Positions 1 to 6,660 of a stretch of 12,260 nucleotides of DNA are shown in pieces. Below the pieces are notes generated by a model. That model had not been told where the DNA came from. It was given only the letters and a program-made list of their open reading frames with translations, and made no database searches. The translations under genes and the position numbers were made by a program. Positions within the stretch are counted from its first letter, which is position 1, and every line of letters starts with the position of its first letter. The DNA comes from Spirochaetaceae bacterium (lineage in GTDB: Bacteria; Spirochaetota; Spirochaetia; Treponematales; Breznakiellaceae): the NCBI GenBank assembly GCA_031257995.1, contig JAIRNN010000201.1:1-12260 (forward strand). The letters run 5' to 3'.

Positions 1-228
1 TAATTCTCATTCTCCCCCCCCCCCTAAACCGGGTTTTTAGCCCCCTAAACACCCCCTTTAGGCCCTGTTTAGGCCCTTTTCACGGGTTTTTTCCCTTTTT
101 CAAGTCTGGCATTTTCCACGTTTCACGGGCGGGGTTCCCCTTAGGAAAAGGGAACGTAACAGAAATCTCCAGGCCCCGCCGTTATCCCTTTTCCATTGCC
201 CGTTTTCAATTCCCCCTAAGGGGGAACG
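1..228. other. Non-coding low-complexity stretch with short hairpins
   Basis: No convincing gene. It opens with a run of 11 C (14-24), followed by repeated CTAAAC/GTTTAG words. Two hairpins are visible: GTTCCC/GGGAAC (134-139 with 150-155) and TTCCCCC-TAA-GGGGGAA (210-226). Frames crossing this stretch translate to repeat-like peptides without a ribosome binding site. Confidence 0.5.
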
Positions 229-375
229 CGCCCGAAACAGCGCTCATAAACACGCCGACTCTCCTCCTCAAATCCGTACAAAAAGAAGGGTCGTCCGTGG
301 ATGGCCTTCCGTTTTCATCGGTCCCGGTACTAGGGCCGGGACCGGGATCGCCATTTATGAGCGTTGTTTCGGGCG
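229..375. repeat. TIR-bounded ~147-bp element, copy 1
   Basis: The left end (229-250) and right end (354-375) are inverted repeats of 22 bp with one mismatch, built around CCCGAAACAGCGCTCA. Inside is a second palindrome, GGTCCCGG/CCGGGACC. Two further copies follow in direct orientation at 483-620 and 731-872. The size and terminal inverted repeats resemble a MITE or a large palindromic intergenic unit. No target-site duplication was established, and no coding capacity is supported. Confidence 0.65.
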
Positions 376-482
376 GGAACGTATTTTTAATAGCCGCAAA
401 CCACACGAACAGGCACGAACTTTTATTTCGCGGTTCTTTTCTTCCGTTCGTGTGGTTCGTGGTTCCGTTTGCGGTTCGCGGG
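376..482. repeat. Linker segment between TIR elements, with 10-bp inverted repeat
   Basis: This segment separates element copies 1 and 2. It contains CCACACGAAC (401-410) and its exact reverse complement GTTCGTGTGG (446-455). The GTTCGTG/GGTTCGTGG words recur in the next linker at 621-730, so element plus linker forms a tandem repeat unit of about 250 bp. Confidence 0.55.
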
Positions 483-620
483 CCGGAAACAGCGTTCATA
501 AACACGGGGGCTCTCCTCCAAAGACTAGAAAGAAGAGCCGCCCGTGGACGACCTTCCGTTATTCACGGGTCCGGGTTTGCGCCGGGTCTGGGATCGCCGT
601 CTTTGAGCGCTGTTTCGGGC
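483..620. repeat. TIR-bounded element, copy 2
   Basis: Begins with CCGGAAACAGCGTTCATAAA and ends with TGAGCGCTGTTTCGGGC, the inverted terminal motif. Its right-hand third is identical over more than 30 bases to copy 3 (the block ending GATCGCCGTCTTTGAG plus the terminal repeat). The left interior is more diverged. Confidence 0.6.
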
Positions 621-730
621 GCGCGGATAAGAACGGCCCGCAGATTGTGCCGTAAACGGCATTACAGATTACACAGATTTTTAGTTCTTCCGTTCGTGCG
701 GTTCGCGGTTTCTTTCGTGATTTCGTGCGC
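621..730. repeat. Second linker segment
   Basis: Lies between copies 2 and 3 and is similar in its right half to the linker at 376-482 (CTTCCGTTCGTG, then CGGTTCGCGG). The perfect 10-bp inverted repeat of the first linker is not preserved here. Confidence 0.45.
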
Positions 731-872
731 TGGAAACAGCGCTCATAAACACGGCGGCCCTCCTCCTAAAGTCCAAACTAAAGAAGGGTTGTCCGGGGGC
801 GGCTTTCCGGTTCATTTCCGGCCCGGCTTTCCACCGGGTCTGGGATCGCCGTCTTTGAGCGCTGTTTTCGGC
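731..872. repeat. TIR-bounded element, copy 3
   Basis: Left end GGAAACAGCGCTCATAAA (732-749) and right end TGAGCGCTGTTTTCGG (856-871) form the terminal inverted repeat, 13 bp with one terminal mismatch. It is in the same orientation as copies 1 and 2, and no linker follows it. Confidence 0.6.
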
Positions 873-912
873 GCATGGCCCCATTATAAGGGAAAAAGGG
901 GCGTTAGTTTAG

Positions 913-1100
913 ACGGGGGCGTTGCGGGGGCGGGATGCCCGGGGCCCTGTTGCATTTATCCGGTGCGGGGCTTTTTTGGGGCCCACACCGTGCCGCAGGA
1001 ATGGCAAAACACGCTCAACGTTTCATGCGCGGCATTGGGTGCCCGCTGAGGGGGGTGCCGTAAGACCGCAGGCCTGGAGGCAGGGGGAGGCTTCCCCCTC
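913..1100. repeat. GC-rich dispersed intergenic element, copy C
   Basis: Starts with a GGGGGCGTTGCGGGGGCGGG block and ends with the hairpin GGGGGAGGCTTCCCCC (1083-1098). Related copies lie at 5312-5396 and 6661-6786, with the same order of GAGGGGG.. block, AAGACCG-like block (two of the copies) and terminal hairpin. It also holds the 17-mer GCGCGGCATTGGGTGCC (1027-1043), found again at 9467-9483. No ORF is supported. Confidence 0.55.
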
Positions 1101-1219
1101 TTATATAGAAATAAAGAGGAAAACCCCGGAGGCGGCTGTCAGTCTGGAAAACGGGCCGTAACCGGGGCGTGCTAAATGCGGGGAAAGTTTAACGCTTTTC
1201 CTGTGTTTAGTCCTCTTTT

Positions 1220-1225
1220 TATAAA
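1220..1225 (+). promoter_or_regulatory. Possible -10 for the large lipoprotein gene
   Basis: TATAAA lies 67 bp upstream of the start codon at 1293 in an otherwise GC-rich leader. No convincing -35 is seen at 16-18 bp, so this is only a candidate. Confidence 0.25.
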
Positions 1226-1292
1226 TGGGGCCGGAAGGTCCCAGGCTGTCCCGTAGGGGAGGGCTTATTTTATTTGAAGGAGGACTTTTCTT

Positions 1293-3401
1293 ATGCAAAC
1301 AAGGAAGTTCTTTTTAATCGGAATGGCCGCTCTGCTGAGCGCGTCATTGTTCTTAATCGGTTGCGGTGACCCGAAAACGGGCGACGCAGGGAGCGCGGGG
1401 TCGGCGGGGCCAACGACGCTTGTTAGCGGCGCGACGCCTGCGATGCTTGAGGCGGTTTTCAAAAAAACCGACACGGCGATTGTGGGCCTGCCGCTTGCGG
1501 CGGGTACGTTTACGGTACCGGCGGGGAAGACGCTTAAGGTGGCGGGTACGGTTGATATTTCCGGTGTGGACACCGTCATCAACGCGTATTACGGCACGCT
1601 CGACGTGTCGGACGGGGGTTTCACTGCTGACAGCGGCAATGTTTTCATCGTGGCTCAGGCGGCGGTGGCGGCGGTTGGGGCGGCGGCTCCGGGCGGGATC
1701 GTCCCCGCCACGTTCACGAACACTTCTAGCGACACTCCGCTCAGTGCCCCCGTGGTGCTTGCCAGCCTCAAGATTGGCGGAACGGGTAACCCCACGGCAT
1801 CGGATATCGCGGCATGGACGGCAAGCTATACCGCCTACGTGGCCGGAGACGTTGTCATTGACGCCACGGCGGCGGCTGATTTGACCAGCGCCAAACTTGT
1901 CGTCTACGGCGAGATACAGGCGGCGGGGACCGGCCCCCTCACGCTCGGTACCGATGTGGAAGGCTCCCTTAAAGCGACCGGGGCTCTCACTCTTGCGGGC
2001 ATCAGCAGCCTGTACGGGCTGGACACCGGGACGTTCACGGTTACGTCCGCCGATACGGCTGTCGACATTGACCAACTTGACAGCGGTACCGGCGGGAAGC
2101 TCGCGCTTAGCGGCGCGGTAACATCGGTAGCTATCGATGAGGGCAACGGGAACATCGAGCTCAGCAATGCTGGTGCCCTGACCTTCGCCAGTGGCGGTAG
2201 TTTCGGCAACACCGGGAGCACCGCGTTTACAGGTACCGCCGGCGTAACGGTCTCTACCAGCGAGATCAGCTTCGACGGGCCGGTGACCTTTGCTGGCGAC
2301 CTGACCCTGACGGGGGTTCCCGTGACATTCGGCTCATCCGCCCTTTTCGCTACCGGCAAGGGCGTGAAAATGAGCGCGGAAGCCGCCACCGTCACGCTGA
2401 AGCCGGGGGCGGGGCTGGGCCTTGCGGGCGCTTCCACTCCCGCATGGGGCTATGTCCTCGCCAATTACGGGACGGCTGACGTACTCCTTACACCCGGAAC
2501 TACGACCGGGCTCATCGTTACCGGCGCAAGCCCGGCAAACCGGACCCTTACCCAGGGCTCGACACCTGACAACGCCAACCACGACATAACGGTAACCTCC
2601 GGTGTCGCGAGCTTGGTTGCGGGCTCGACCTACGTGGTGAAATCTGCGTCTGGCAAAGTGGGGACGCTCACGGTAACCGAGGAACTCCGCCTTGGCGCGG
2701 GAGTGACAGGCAGCGACGCCTATGACGACAATTCGGCCAAACTGGTGCTGACTGGGGCGGGTTCCACTAACGGCGCGATGCTGAAAGGCGCGGGCACGGT
2801 GGTCGCGGGCGGCACGGAGATTGTCGGCGGCACGAGCGGCTGGCAGGCGGTTGACGTCAGCGGTACCGCTCCTGTTACCATCGAGGCGGGCGCGATTACT
2901 GCGGGATCGGCCGCTGTGGCCCTTACGGCTCAGGACACGAACTCCGCCATCACGGTAACCGCCAGTACGCTCGCGGTCAAAGGCGGTATTACGCTTGCTT
3001 CCGGCAAGGGTAAAGTTATCCTCAAAGGCAATGGCACAACCGCCGGCGCGCTGCTGCTGAAAGGCGACAGCACTGTTCCGGGACTTCTGACAACCGATTC
3101 GGCTAGCTCGAATAACGTTACTGTCGGTGACACCACAGATGCCTCAAACTTCATGCTTTATCCCAATAATGGTAGTAGCGCTTCTGTTACCAAGGCGCTA
3201 GTAACGAAAGACGGCACTACAGCGGTGGCCTCTATCGTCGCAAAGGCAGCGGCTAGTGATACCTCAAGCGGCAGTGTTCTTGGCAGTATCGGCGGTGGAG
3301 CAGCTTCACCCGCAAACGATGCGGTCATCACCGGCCCGGTAGTGGCGGCAAACGCTTCGGAAATAGTTTACCAGTGGAAAGTTCAGGTGCCGAACAGCTA
3401 A
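1293..3401 (+). CDS. Large low-complexity lipoprotein, probably surface exposed
   Basis: 702 residues. The start is fixed by GAAGGAGG (1276-1283) 9 bp upstream of ATG. Residues 1-23 are a lipoprotein signal peptide (charged MQTRK, hydrophobic core) and the lipobox L21-I-G-C24 predicts lipid attachment at Cys24. The rest is very rich in Gly, Ala, Ser, Thr and Val, with few aromatic residues and no other Cys evident. Short strand-like segments alternate with Gly/Asp/Asn turns (such as SGNVFIVAQ and GKGKVILKGNG), which suggests a repetitive beta-solenoid or adhesin-like exoprotein. The chain ends YQWKVQVPNS, so there is no transmembrane or LPXTG-type anchor. I do not recognise a named family. 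Lipid anchoring is well supported; outer-membrane location and an adhesive role are inference. The gene appears monocistronic, with a strong hairpin 38 bp after the stop. Confidence 0.85.
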   Translation: MQTRKFFLIGMAALLSASLFLIGCGDPKTGDAGSAGSAGPTTLVSGATPAMLEAVFKKTDTAIVGLPLAAGTFTVPAGKTLKVAGTVDISGVDTVINAYYGTLDVSDGGFTADSGNVFIVAQAAVAAVGAAAPGGIVPATFTNTSSDTPLSAPVVLASLKIGGTGNPTASDIAAWTASYTAYVAGDVVIDATAAADLTSAKLVVYGEIQAAGTGPLTLGTDVEGSLKATGALTLAGISSLYGLDTGTFTVTSADTAVDIDQLDSGTGGKLALSGAVTSVAIDEGNGNIELSNAGALTFASGGSFGNTGSTAFTGTAGVTVSTSEISFDGPVTFAGDLTLTGVPVTFGSSALFATGKGVKMSAEAATVTLKPGAGLGLAGASTPAWGYVLANYGTADVLLTPGTTTGLIVTGASPANRTLTQGSTPDNANHDITVTSGVASLVAGSTYVVKSASGKVGTLTVTEELRLGAGVTGSDAYDDNSAKLVLTGAGSTNGAMLKGAGTVVAGGTEIVGGTSGWQAVDVSGTAPVTIEAGAITAGSAAVALTAQDTNSAITVTASTLAVKGGITLASGKGKVILKGNGTTAGALLLKGDSTVPGLLTTDSASSNNVTVGDTTDASNFMLYPNNGSSASVTKALVTKDGTTAVASIVAKAAASDTSSGSVLGSIGGGAASPANDAVITGPVVAANASEIVYQWKVQVPNS

Positions 3402-3438
3402 TCGGAACGTGCCTCCCGGCGCACATCGTAGCCGGGAA

Positions 3439-3470
3439 CTAAGGCGGGACGGGGAACCATCCCGCCTTAG
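3439..3470 (+). terminator. Strong hairpin after the lipoprotein gene
   Basis: CTAAGGCGGGA (3439-3449) pairs perfectly with TCCCGCCTTAG (3460-3470) around a 10-nt loop. It starts 38 bp after the stop codon. There is no T-tract, so it may end transcription inefficiently or mainly protect the 3' end. Confidence 0.55.
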
Positions 3471-3510
3471 TGTACTGGGCGGTAACCCGCGAGGGTTCTG
3501 TCCAGTACAC
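3470..3510. other. Second, two-tier hairpin
   Basis: GTGTACTGG (3470-3478) pairs with CCAGTACAC (3502-3510). Inside it, AACCC (3484-3488) pairs with GGGTT (3493-3497) around the loop GCGA, a GNRA-type tetraloop if transcribed left to right. It abuts the previous hairpin and the start of the 23-bp array. Confidence 0.5.
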
Positions 3511-3516
3511 CGCCTG

Positions 3517-3838
3517 GGTACCGTAGGAAGTACAGGCAGTACTCCCTAGGGAATGAGGGATGCATTCCCTAGGGAGTGAGGGATGCATTCCCTAGGGAGT
3601 GAGGGATGCATTCCCTAGGGAGTGAGAGATGCATTCCCTAGGGAATGAGGGATGCATTCCCTAGGGAATGAGGGATGCATTCCCTAGGGAGTGAGAGATG
3701 CATTCCCTAGGGAGTGAGGGATGCATTCCCTAGGGAATACGAACGGTACTTCGTAGGAAATACGGGCGGTACCTCGTGGGAAGTACAGGCAGAACGCCGT
3801 ACAGCGTTCCCTTTGGGAAACGTGTTCCCTACGGGAAC
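3517..3838. repeat. Tandem array of 23-bp palindromic units
   Basis: Nine near-identical 23-bp units each contain CCCTAGGG, with palindrome centres at 3547.5, 3570.5, 3593.5 and so on to 3731.5, exactly 23 bp apart. The unit reads ATTCCCTAGGGARTGAGRGATGC. Diverged units continue in the same phase on both sides. A weak one sits near 3524.5. GTAcTTC/GAAaTAC is centred at 3754.5, GTAC-TC/GA-GTAC at 3777.5, and GAACGC/GCGTTC at 3800.5. Two more hairpins end the region out of phase: TTCCC-TTT-GGGAA (3807-3819) and GTTCCC-TAC-GGGAAC (3824-3838). There is no spacer DNA, so it is not CRISPR. Stop codons occur in the unit, so it is not coding. Confidence 0.85.
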
Positions 3839-3969
3839 GTGGCGGAGACGGGGAAATCGCGAACACGCAATCCCCGTTGCCGCCTTGCAAACTAAGTGGT
3901 ATGACAACGAAACGGCAAGCCTGAGCAGTAGCAAACGCAGACTGCAAAACAGTCCCCGTCCAAACGACA

Positions 3970-4139
3970 ACGTGCCATCTCGTTTGTTTTCTTGGCGGGA
4001 GGGAGAGCGGCCTTTGGGAGGCATTGCGCGCCGTAAGCGGCAACGCCGCTGAAGGGAAGCAGTGCTACCAAAGGCAGCTTTCCTCCCAGAGGCTGCTCTT
4101 CCTCCCGCCTGACTAAGCCATCCCAACGAGATAGCACAT
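3970..4139. repeat. Long imperfect inverted repeat next to the RBS of the following gene
   Basis: The inner arms 3994-4021 and 4082-4109 match over 28 bp with three differences. All three become G-U pairs in a plus-strand transcript, so that RNA could pair throughout. The outer arms 3970-3984 and 4125-4139 match 13 of 15. A perfect 6-bp hairpin, AGCGGC-AAC-GCCGCT, lies at 4036-4050 in the centre. The structure ends 1 bp before the AGGAG ribosome binding site of the gene at 4153. It could be a structured leader or a palindromic mobile-element relic. Confidence 0.6.
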
Positions 4140-4152
4140 AGGAGATCATATT

Positions 4153-4551
4153 ATGCCGAAAGAGTTTTATGAAAAGTTATCGAGACGGCAAAGGCCGCCA
4201 AGGCGGATGCGGTTTCCGGATCACAGGTAAATGAGGCGGGGTTTAGCGGCGACGTTACCATACCGCTGAACTTTGACGCGAACGGCAACGCGAGCTACAG
4301 TTACACGAAGACCTGCCTGGGCATCACCGTCAGTCTCAACGCGTACATCGACAGTTGCCCCGGCGATTCGAGGTTTGACATCAGGCCGGACACGGATTAT
4401 TCGCAGCGCTTTTCATGGACCGGTGTTGTTTCCAACGCCCGGATCAGCCAAAGCGTCAAAACAAACTTTTGGCCGTCCGGCCATAAGCGTAACGGTGCAC
4501 GGCAATCACCCCAATTCGTCCGCTGTAACGCGCTTGCATTATTCGGCCTGA
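4153..4551 (+). pseudogene. Small unknown protein gene with two compensating frameshifts
   Basis: ATG at 4153 has an excellent AGGAG (4140-4144) 8 bp upstream. The ATG frame reads MPKEFYEK and then runs into a stop after 25 codons. The frame beginning at 4176 continues in a coding-like way (VIETAKAAKADAVSGS, FSGDVTIPLNFDANGN, LGITVSLNAYIDSC, RFSWTGVVSNARISQS, KTNFW). Near 4465-4480 the sense returns to the first frame, ISVTVHGNHPNSSAVTRLHYSA, and stops at 4551. The two shifts cancel, so an intact version would have 132 residues. The product would be soluble and strand-rich, with no signal peptide and two cysteines. I do not recognise the family. Decay is the simplest reading. A -1 recoding at GAAAAG is possible but would not explain the second shift. 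It ends about where the duplicated tail of the RAYT-like unit begins. Confidence 0.6.
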
Positions 4552-4654
4552 GCGGGGAGCGTGTTTGATGCGGGAACAGGCCTCTCCTCTGGCCGTCTTT
4601 GTCCGGAACGCTTGAGGCGGTCTGTAACTCCTTTTGGGCCGTGATCCGGGGGCG
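4552..4654 (-). repeat. Tail of the duplicated RAYT-like unit
   Basis: Read on the minus strand, this stretch matches 6560-6650 on the plus strand. Shared words include GAGTTACAGAC versus GGGTTACAGAC, CTCAAGCGT and AAAGACGGCCAGAGGAGA. The duplication therefore extends about 90 bp past the stop codons of both RAYT-like copies. Confidence 0.6.
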
Positions 4655-5161
4655 TTATCCGGGCGGGGGCGCGGGTTTGGGAACGTTTTTGACCGAAATC
4701 ACGGCCGTTATCGTTACCCAAGGCGATCTTGGGCTGGCCCAAGCCAGCTTATAAACTCCGACTGCCGGCAGCGGCTTTTTTGCCGACGCTTCCACCGCCG
4801 CCCAGTCCGCCTCCTTCGCCCACGCTGGCGGTTTCCCCTCCAGGATCTCCGACTCATACCGCTCGCCCCACACGTGCCCCGTCCTTCCCGTCAGCGTGTT
4901 GAAGCGGATAGAAAACGTCTGCTTCAAAAACTGCATTATCTTCGGGAGTTGCAAGCCGTCGTTGGGCTTGATGTAGAACGTGAGCCGCGCTCCCTCAAGT
5001 TTAAGCCCGCGCATCTCGAAGCCGAAACGCTTTTTTGCCGCGAGAAGTACGCGGTAAAGCAACTCTGCGGCGAACGGCAACCGGAAAAGCGGCTCACGGA
5101 TATTTATCTCCGTACCCACTTCATACCAGACGTTTTGTTCTAACTGTCTATTCATGCTCAT
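4655..5161 (-). CDS. RAYT/IS200-like (Y1 HUH) transposase homologue with degenerate active site
   Basis: 168 residues from ATG at 5161. The start is chosen for GAGGTG (5173-5168) 6 bp upstream, although a GTG three codons earlier is also open. The layout follows RAYT/Y1 transposases: an N-terminal WYEVGTEINIREPLF strand region, a helix to residue 46, the strand that normally carries MPNHIHLLI, then IMQFLKQTFSIRFN and GRTGHVWGERYESEIL (92-107). At the HUH position the sequence is GARLTFYIKP, so the two metal-binding histidines are replaced by Arg59 and Thr61. No catalytic Tyr in a YI..NP context follows; residues 108-168 are Ala/Pro-rich and unlike the usual C-terminus. DNA binding without cleavage is plausible, but that is inference. 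A damaged inverted copy lies at 6165-6559 and has the same substitution. Confidence 0.7.
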   Translation of the reverse strand: MSMNRQLEQNVWYEVGTEINIREPLFRLPFAAELLYRVLLAAKKRFGFEMRGLKLEGARLTFYIKPNDGLQLPKIMQFLKQTFSIRFNTLTGRTGHVWGERYESEILEGKPPAWAKEADWAAVEASAKKPLPAVGVYKLAWASPRSPWVTITAVISVKNVPKPAPPPG

Positions 5162-5311
5162 AAATAACACCTCGTACTATATATGCGGTTGTCAGCCGTG
5201 TTGCTTTAATTGAACGCGAAAAAAGCGCGAAAAAGATGGAAAAAAATCACGGCTATACTCCATTAGGCATGAAAAACATCATTTATATCTCCACAAAAAA
5301 TTGCCCGGCAA

Positions 5312-5396
5312 TGATCCGGGGGCGTTGCGGGGGGCGGGCCACCCGCAGAGGGGGTAGCGGAGGGCGCAAGACCGTAGCGAGGGGGAGACTTCCCCC
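5312..5396. repeat. GC-rich dispersed intergenic element, copy A (REP-like)
   Basis: Begins TGATCCGGGGGCGTT, a word also present at 4642-4656 beside the RAYT-like gene. It then carries GAGGGGGTAGCG and ends in the hairpin GGGGGAGACTTCCCCC (5381-5396). CCCGG/CCGGG (5304-5308 and 5316-5320) also pair at its left edge. The order of blocks matches copies at 913-1100 and 6661-6786. It lies between the RAYT-like gene and the transporter remnant. Confidence 0.55.
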
Positions 5397-5438
5397 ACCT
5401 GATTGGCAAGCAACGTTTTTCGCCCACTACCTATTATT

Positions 5439-6164
5439 TCATCGTATTTTTCTTCCGAAAACTCCGAACAAAAGCAATGAGAGGAACACGAAGAAGCTGC
5501 CGAAAAGCGCGCGGTATCCCGCATGTTCGATGATGAGGCCGCCTATGATGTTGCCGAGGAAGGTGGAGAAGCCGGTACCCAGCGACATATAGACGGTCAT
5601 GCCGACGGCGCGTTTTTCGGGTGGGACATTGGCGACGATGAAGGCGATGGCGGCGGGGTGGAAGACCCCGAAGGCGAGGGAGTGGAGCGTTTGGGTTATC
5701 ACGAGGACGAGCTTGGAGGGAAATAGCGCGAGGCAGAGTAAGCGGACGGCGGCGAGGGCGATGAGGCGTAACGGGCGGCGGCGGCTTAAGATCTTGTTGG
5801 AGGGCAAGATGAACGGTGCTTCCGACAGGGCGGAGATGGCGACAACGAGTCCTACTGCATCCCACCGGAGATATTCGACGGCGTAGAGCGAGATGTAGAT
5901 CTGGATGGGGGAAAAGGCGAGGCGGTTCAAGAAGATGATAGCGATGCCCAATACGAAGGCGGGTGTCCAGATGGACCGGCCTTTTCCAGTGGGTTTCCCG
6001 GTTGATCTTTCGGGAGCAAGGACCGCGTTCACGAGGGCGGACGGCCGCATCGGACGAAGGAAAGACGGGGGAAGGCATAGGATAACGGCGAGAAGCGCGG
6101 CTGCGGAGATCAGGTTCCAGAACACGATATTGCGCGCGTTCACGGGCCGGTAGACTGGAGTCAC
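5439..6164 (-). pseudogene. MFS transporter remnant lacking the N-terminal half
   Basis: An open frame of 241 codons from a GTG at 6164 encodes about seven membrane segments (near residues 13-35, 68-95, 102-121, 131-150, 152-178, 186-212 and 217-236). These correspond to roughly TM6-TM12 of a 12-helix major facilitator. LHSLAFGVFHPAAIAF and LGTGFSTFLGNIIGG resemble the C-terminal half of MFS_1-like/LacY-type symporters. About 150 N-terminal residues are missing. Upstream sequence is occupied head-to-head by the truncated RAYT-like copy at 6165, and no ribosome binding site precedes the GTG. The simplest reading is a 5'-deleted gene. The substrate cannot be told. The frame is otherwise intact to its TGA stop, so the deletion may be recent. 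Confidence 0.75.
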
Positions 6165-6559
6165 GTGCTCCGCGAGATTAGGAAGCGTTATCCCTTTGAG
6201 ATACGCGGGCTAAGGCTTGAGGGAGCGCGGCTCACGTTTTACATCAAGCCCGACGACGGCTTTATGCTGCCGCTGATAATGCAGCTGCTGAAACAAACGT
6301 TTTCTTTGCGGTTCAGTATAATCGTAGGAAGGAAGGGGCACGTGTGGGGGAGCGGTATGAGTCGGGGATCTTGGACGGAGAGCCGCCGGCGGATGCGGAA
6401 GCGGTGGACTGGGCGGCTATAGACAAGTCGGCAAACACGCCGGTAGCGGGGGCGATGGCCTACATCTTGAGTTGGGACAGCCTGAGGTCGCCCGGAATGA
6501 CGATAACGACCCGGTTTTCGGCCCACAACGCCGCCAAACCCGCGTCCCAACCGGGATAA
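6165..6559 (+). pseudogene. Second RAYT-like copy: 5'-truncated and frameshifted
   Basis: Homologous to the gene at 4655-5161 but inverted relative to it. It begins at VLREIRKRYPFEIRG, so about 38 N-terminal residues are missing exactly where the transporter remnant starts on the other strand. It shares LEGARLTFYIKP and therefore the same loss of the HUH histidines. A run of five G at 6346-6350 replaces the six needed to read GHVWGERYES, giving a -1 frameshift. The sense continues in the other frame as GERYESGILDGEPP, then VDWAAIDKSAN, and ends AAKPASQPG at a TAA (6557-6559). No ribosome binding site is present. It is a pseudogene unless a product starts internally. Confidence 0.75.
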
Positions 6560-6650
6560 CCGCCCGCTTTACGGCCAAAAGGGGTTACAGACAGTCTCAA
6601 GCGTCCCGGCCAAAGACGGCCAGAGGAGAACTCTGCCCAACATCCCGTGA
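6560..6650 (+). repeat. Tail of the duplicated RAYT-like unit, second copy
   Basis: Matches 4552-4654 read on the opposite strand, including GGTTACAGACAG, TCTCAAGCGTCC and AAAGACGGCCAGAGGAGA. Similarity fades before 6660, where a different dispersed element begins. Confidence 0.6.
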
Positions 6651-6660
6651 TTAATACCGG

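Noticed and set aside
297..1049. 250-codon open frame over the left repeats
   Set aside because: It runs through three copies of a non-coding TIR element, gives repeat-like low-complexity peptide (PFVRFAVSF, FVWFVV), and lacks a ribosome binding site.
1353..2075. 240-codon minus-strand frame rich in Arg
   Set aside because: Antisense of the large lipoprotein gene; composition is typical of a shadow frame.
3541..3740. CRISPR array
   Set aside because: The repeats are directly tandem at 23 bp with no unique spacers, and no cas gene is nearby.
3684..4126. Minus- and plus-strand frames of 110-140 codons across the 23-bp array
   Set aside because: They translate repeat DNA and the long inverted repeat, with no ribosome binding site and no domain-like sequence.
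5236..5592. 118-codon plus-strand frame
   Set aside because: It crosses the dispersed GC-rich element and then runs antisense to the transporter remnant.
5439..6164. Intact short membrane protein rather than a transporter remnant
   Set aside because: The seven segments correspond to TM6-TM12 of a major facilitator, the first helices are missing at a sharp junction, and no ribosome binding site precedes the GTG.
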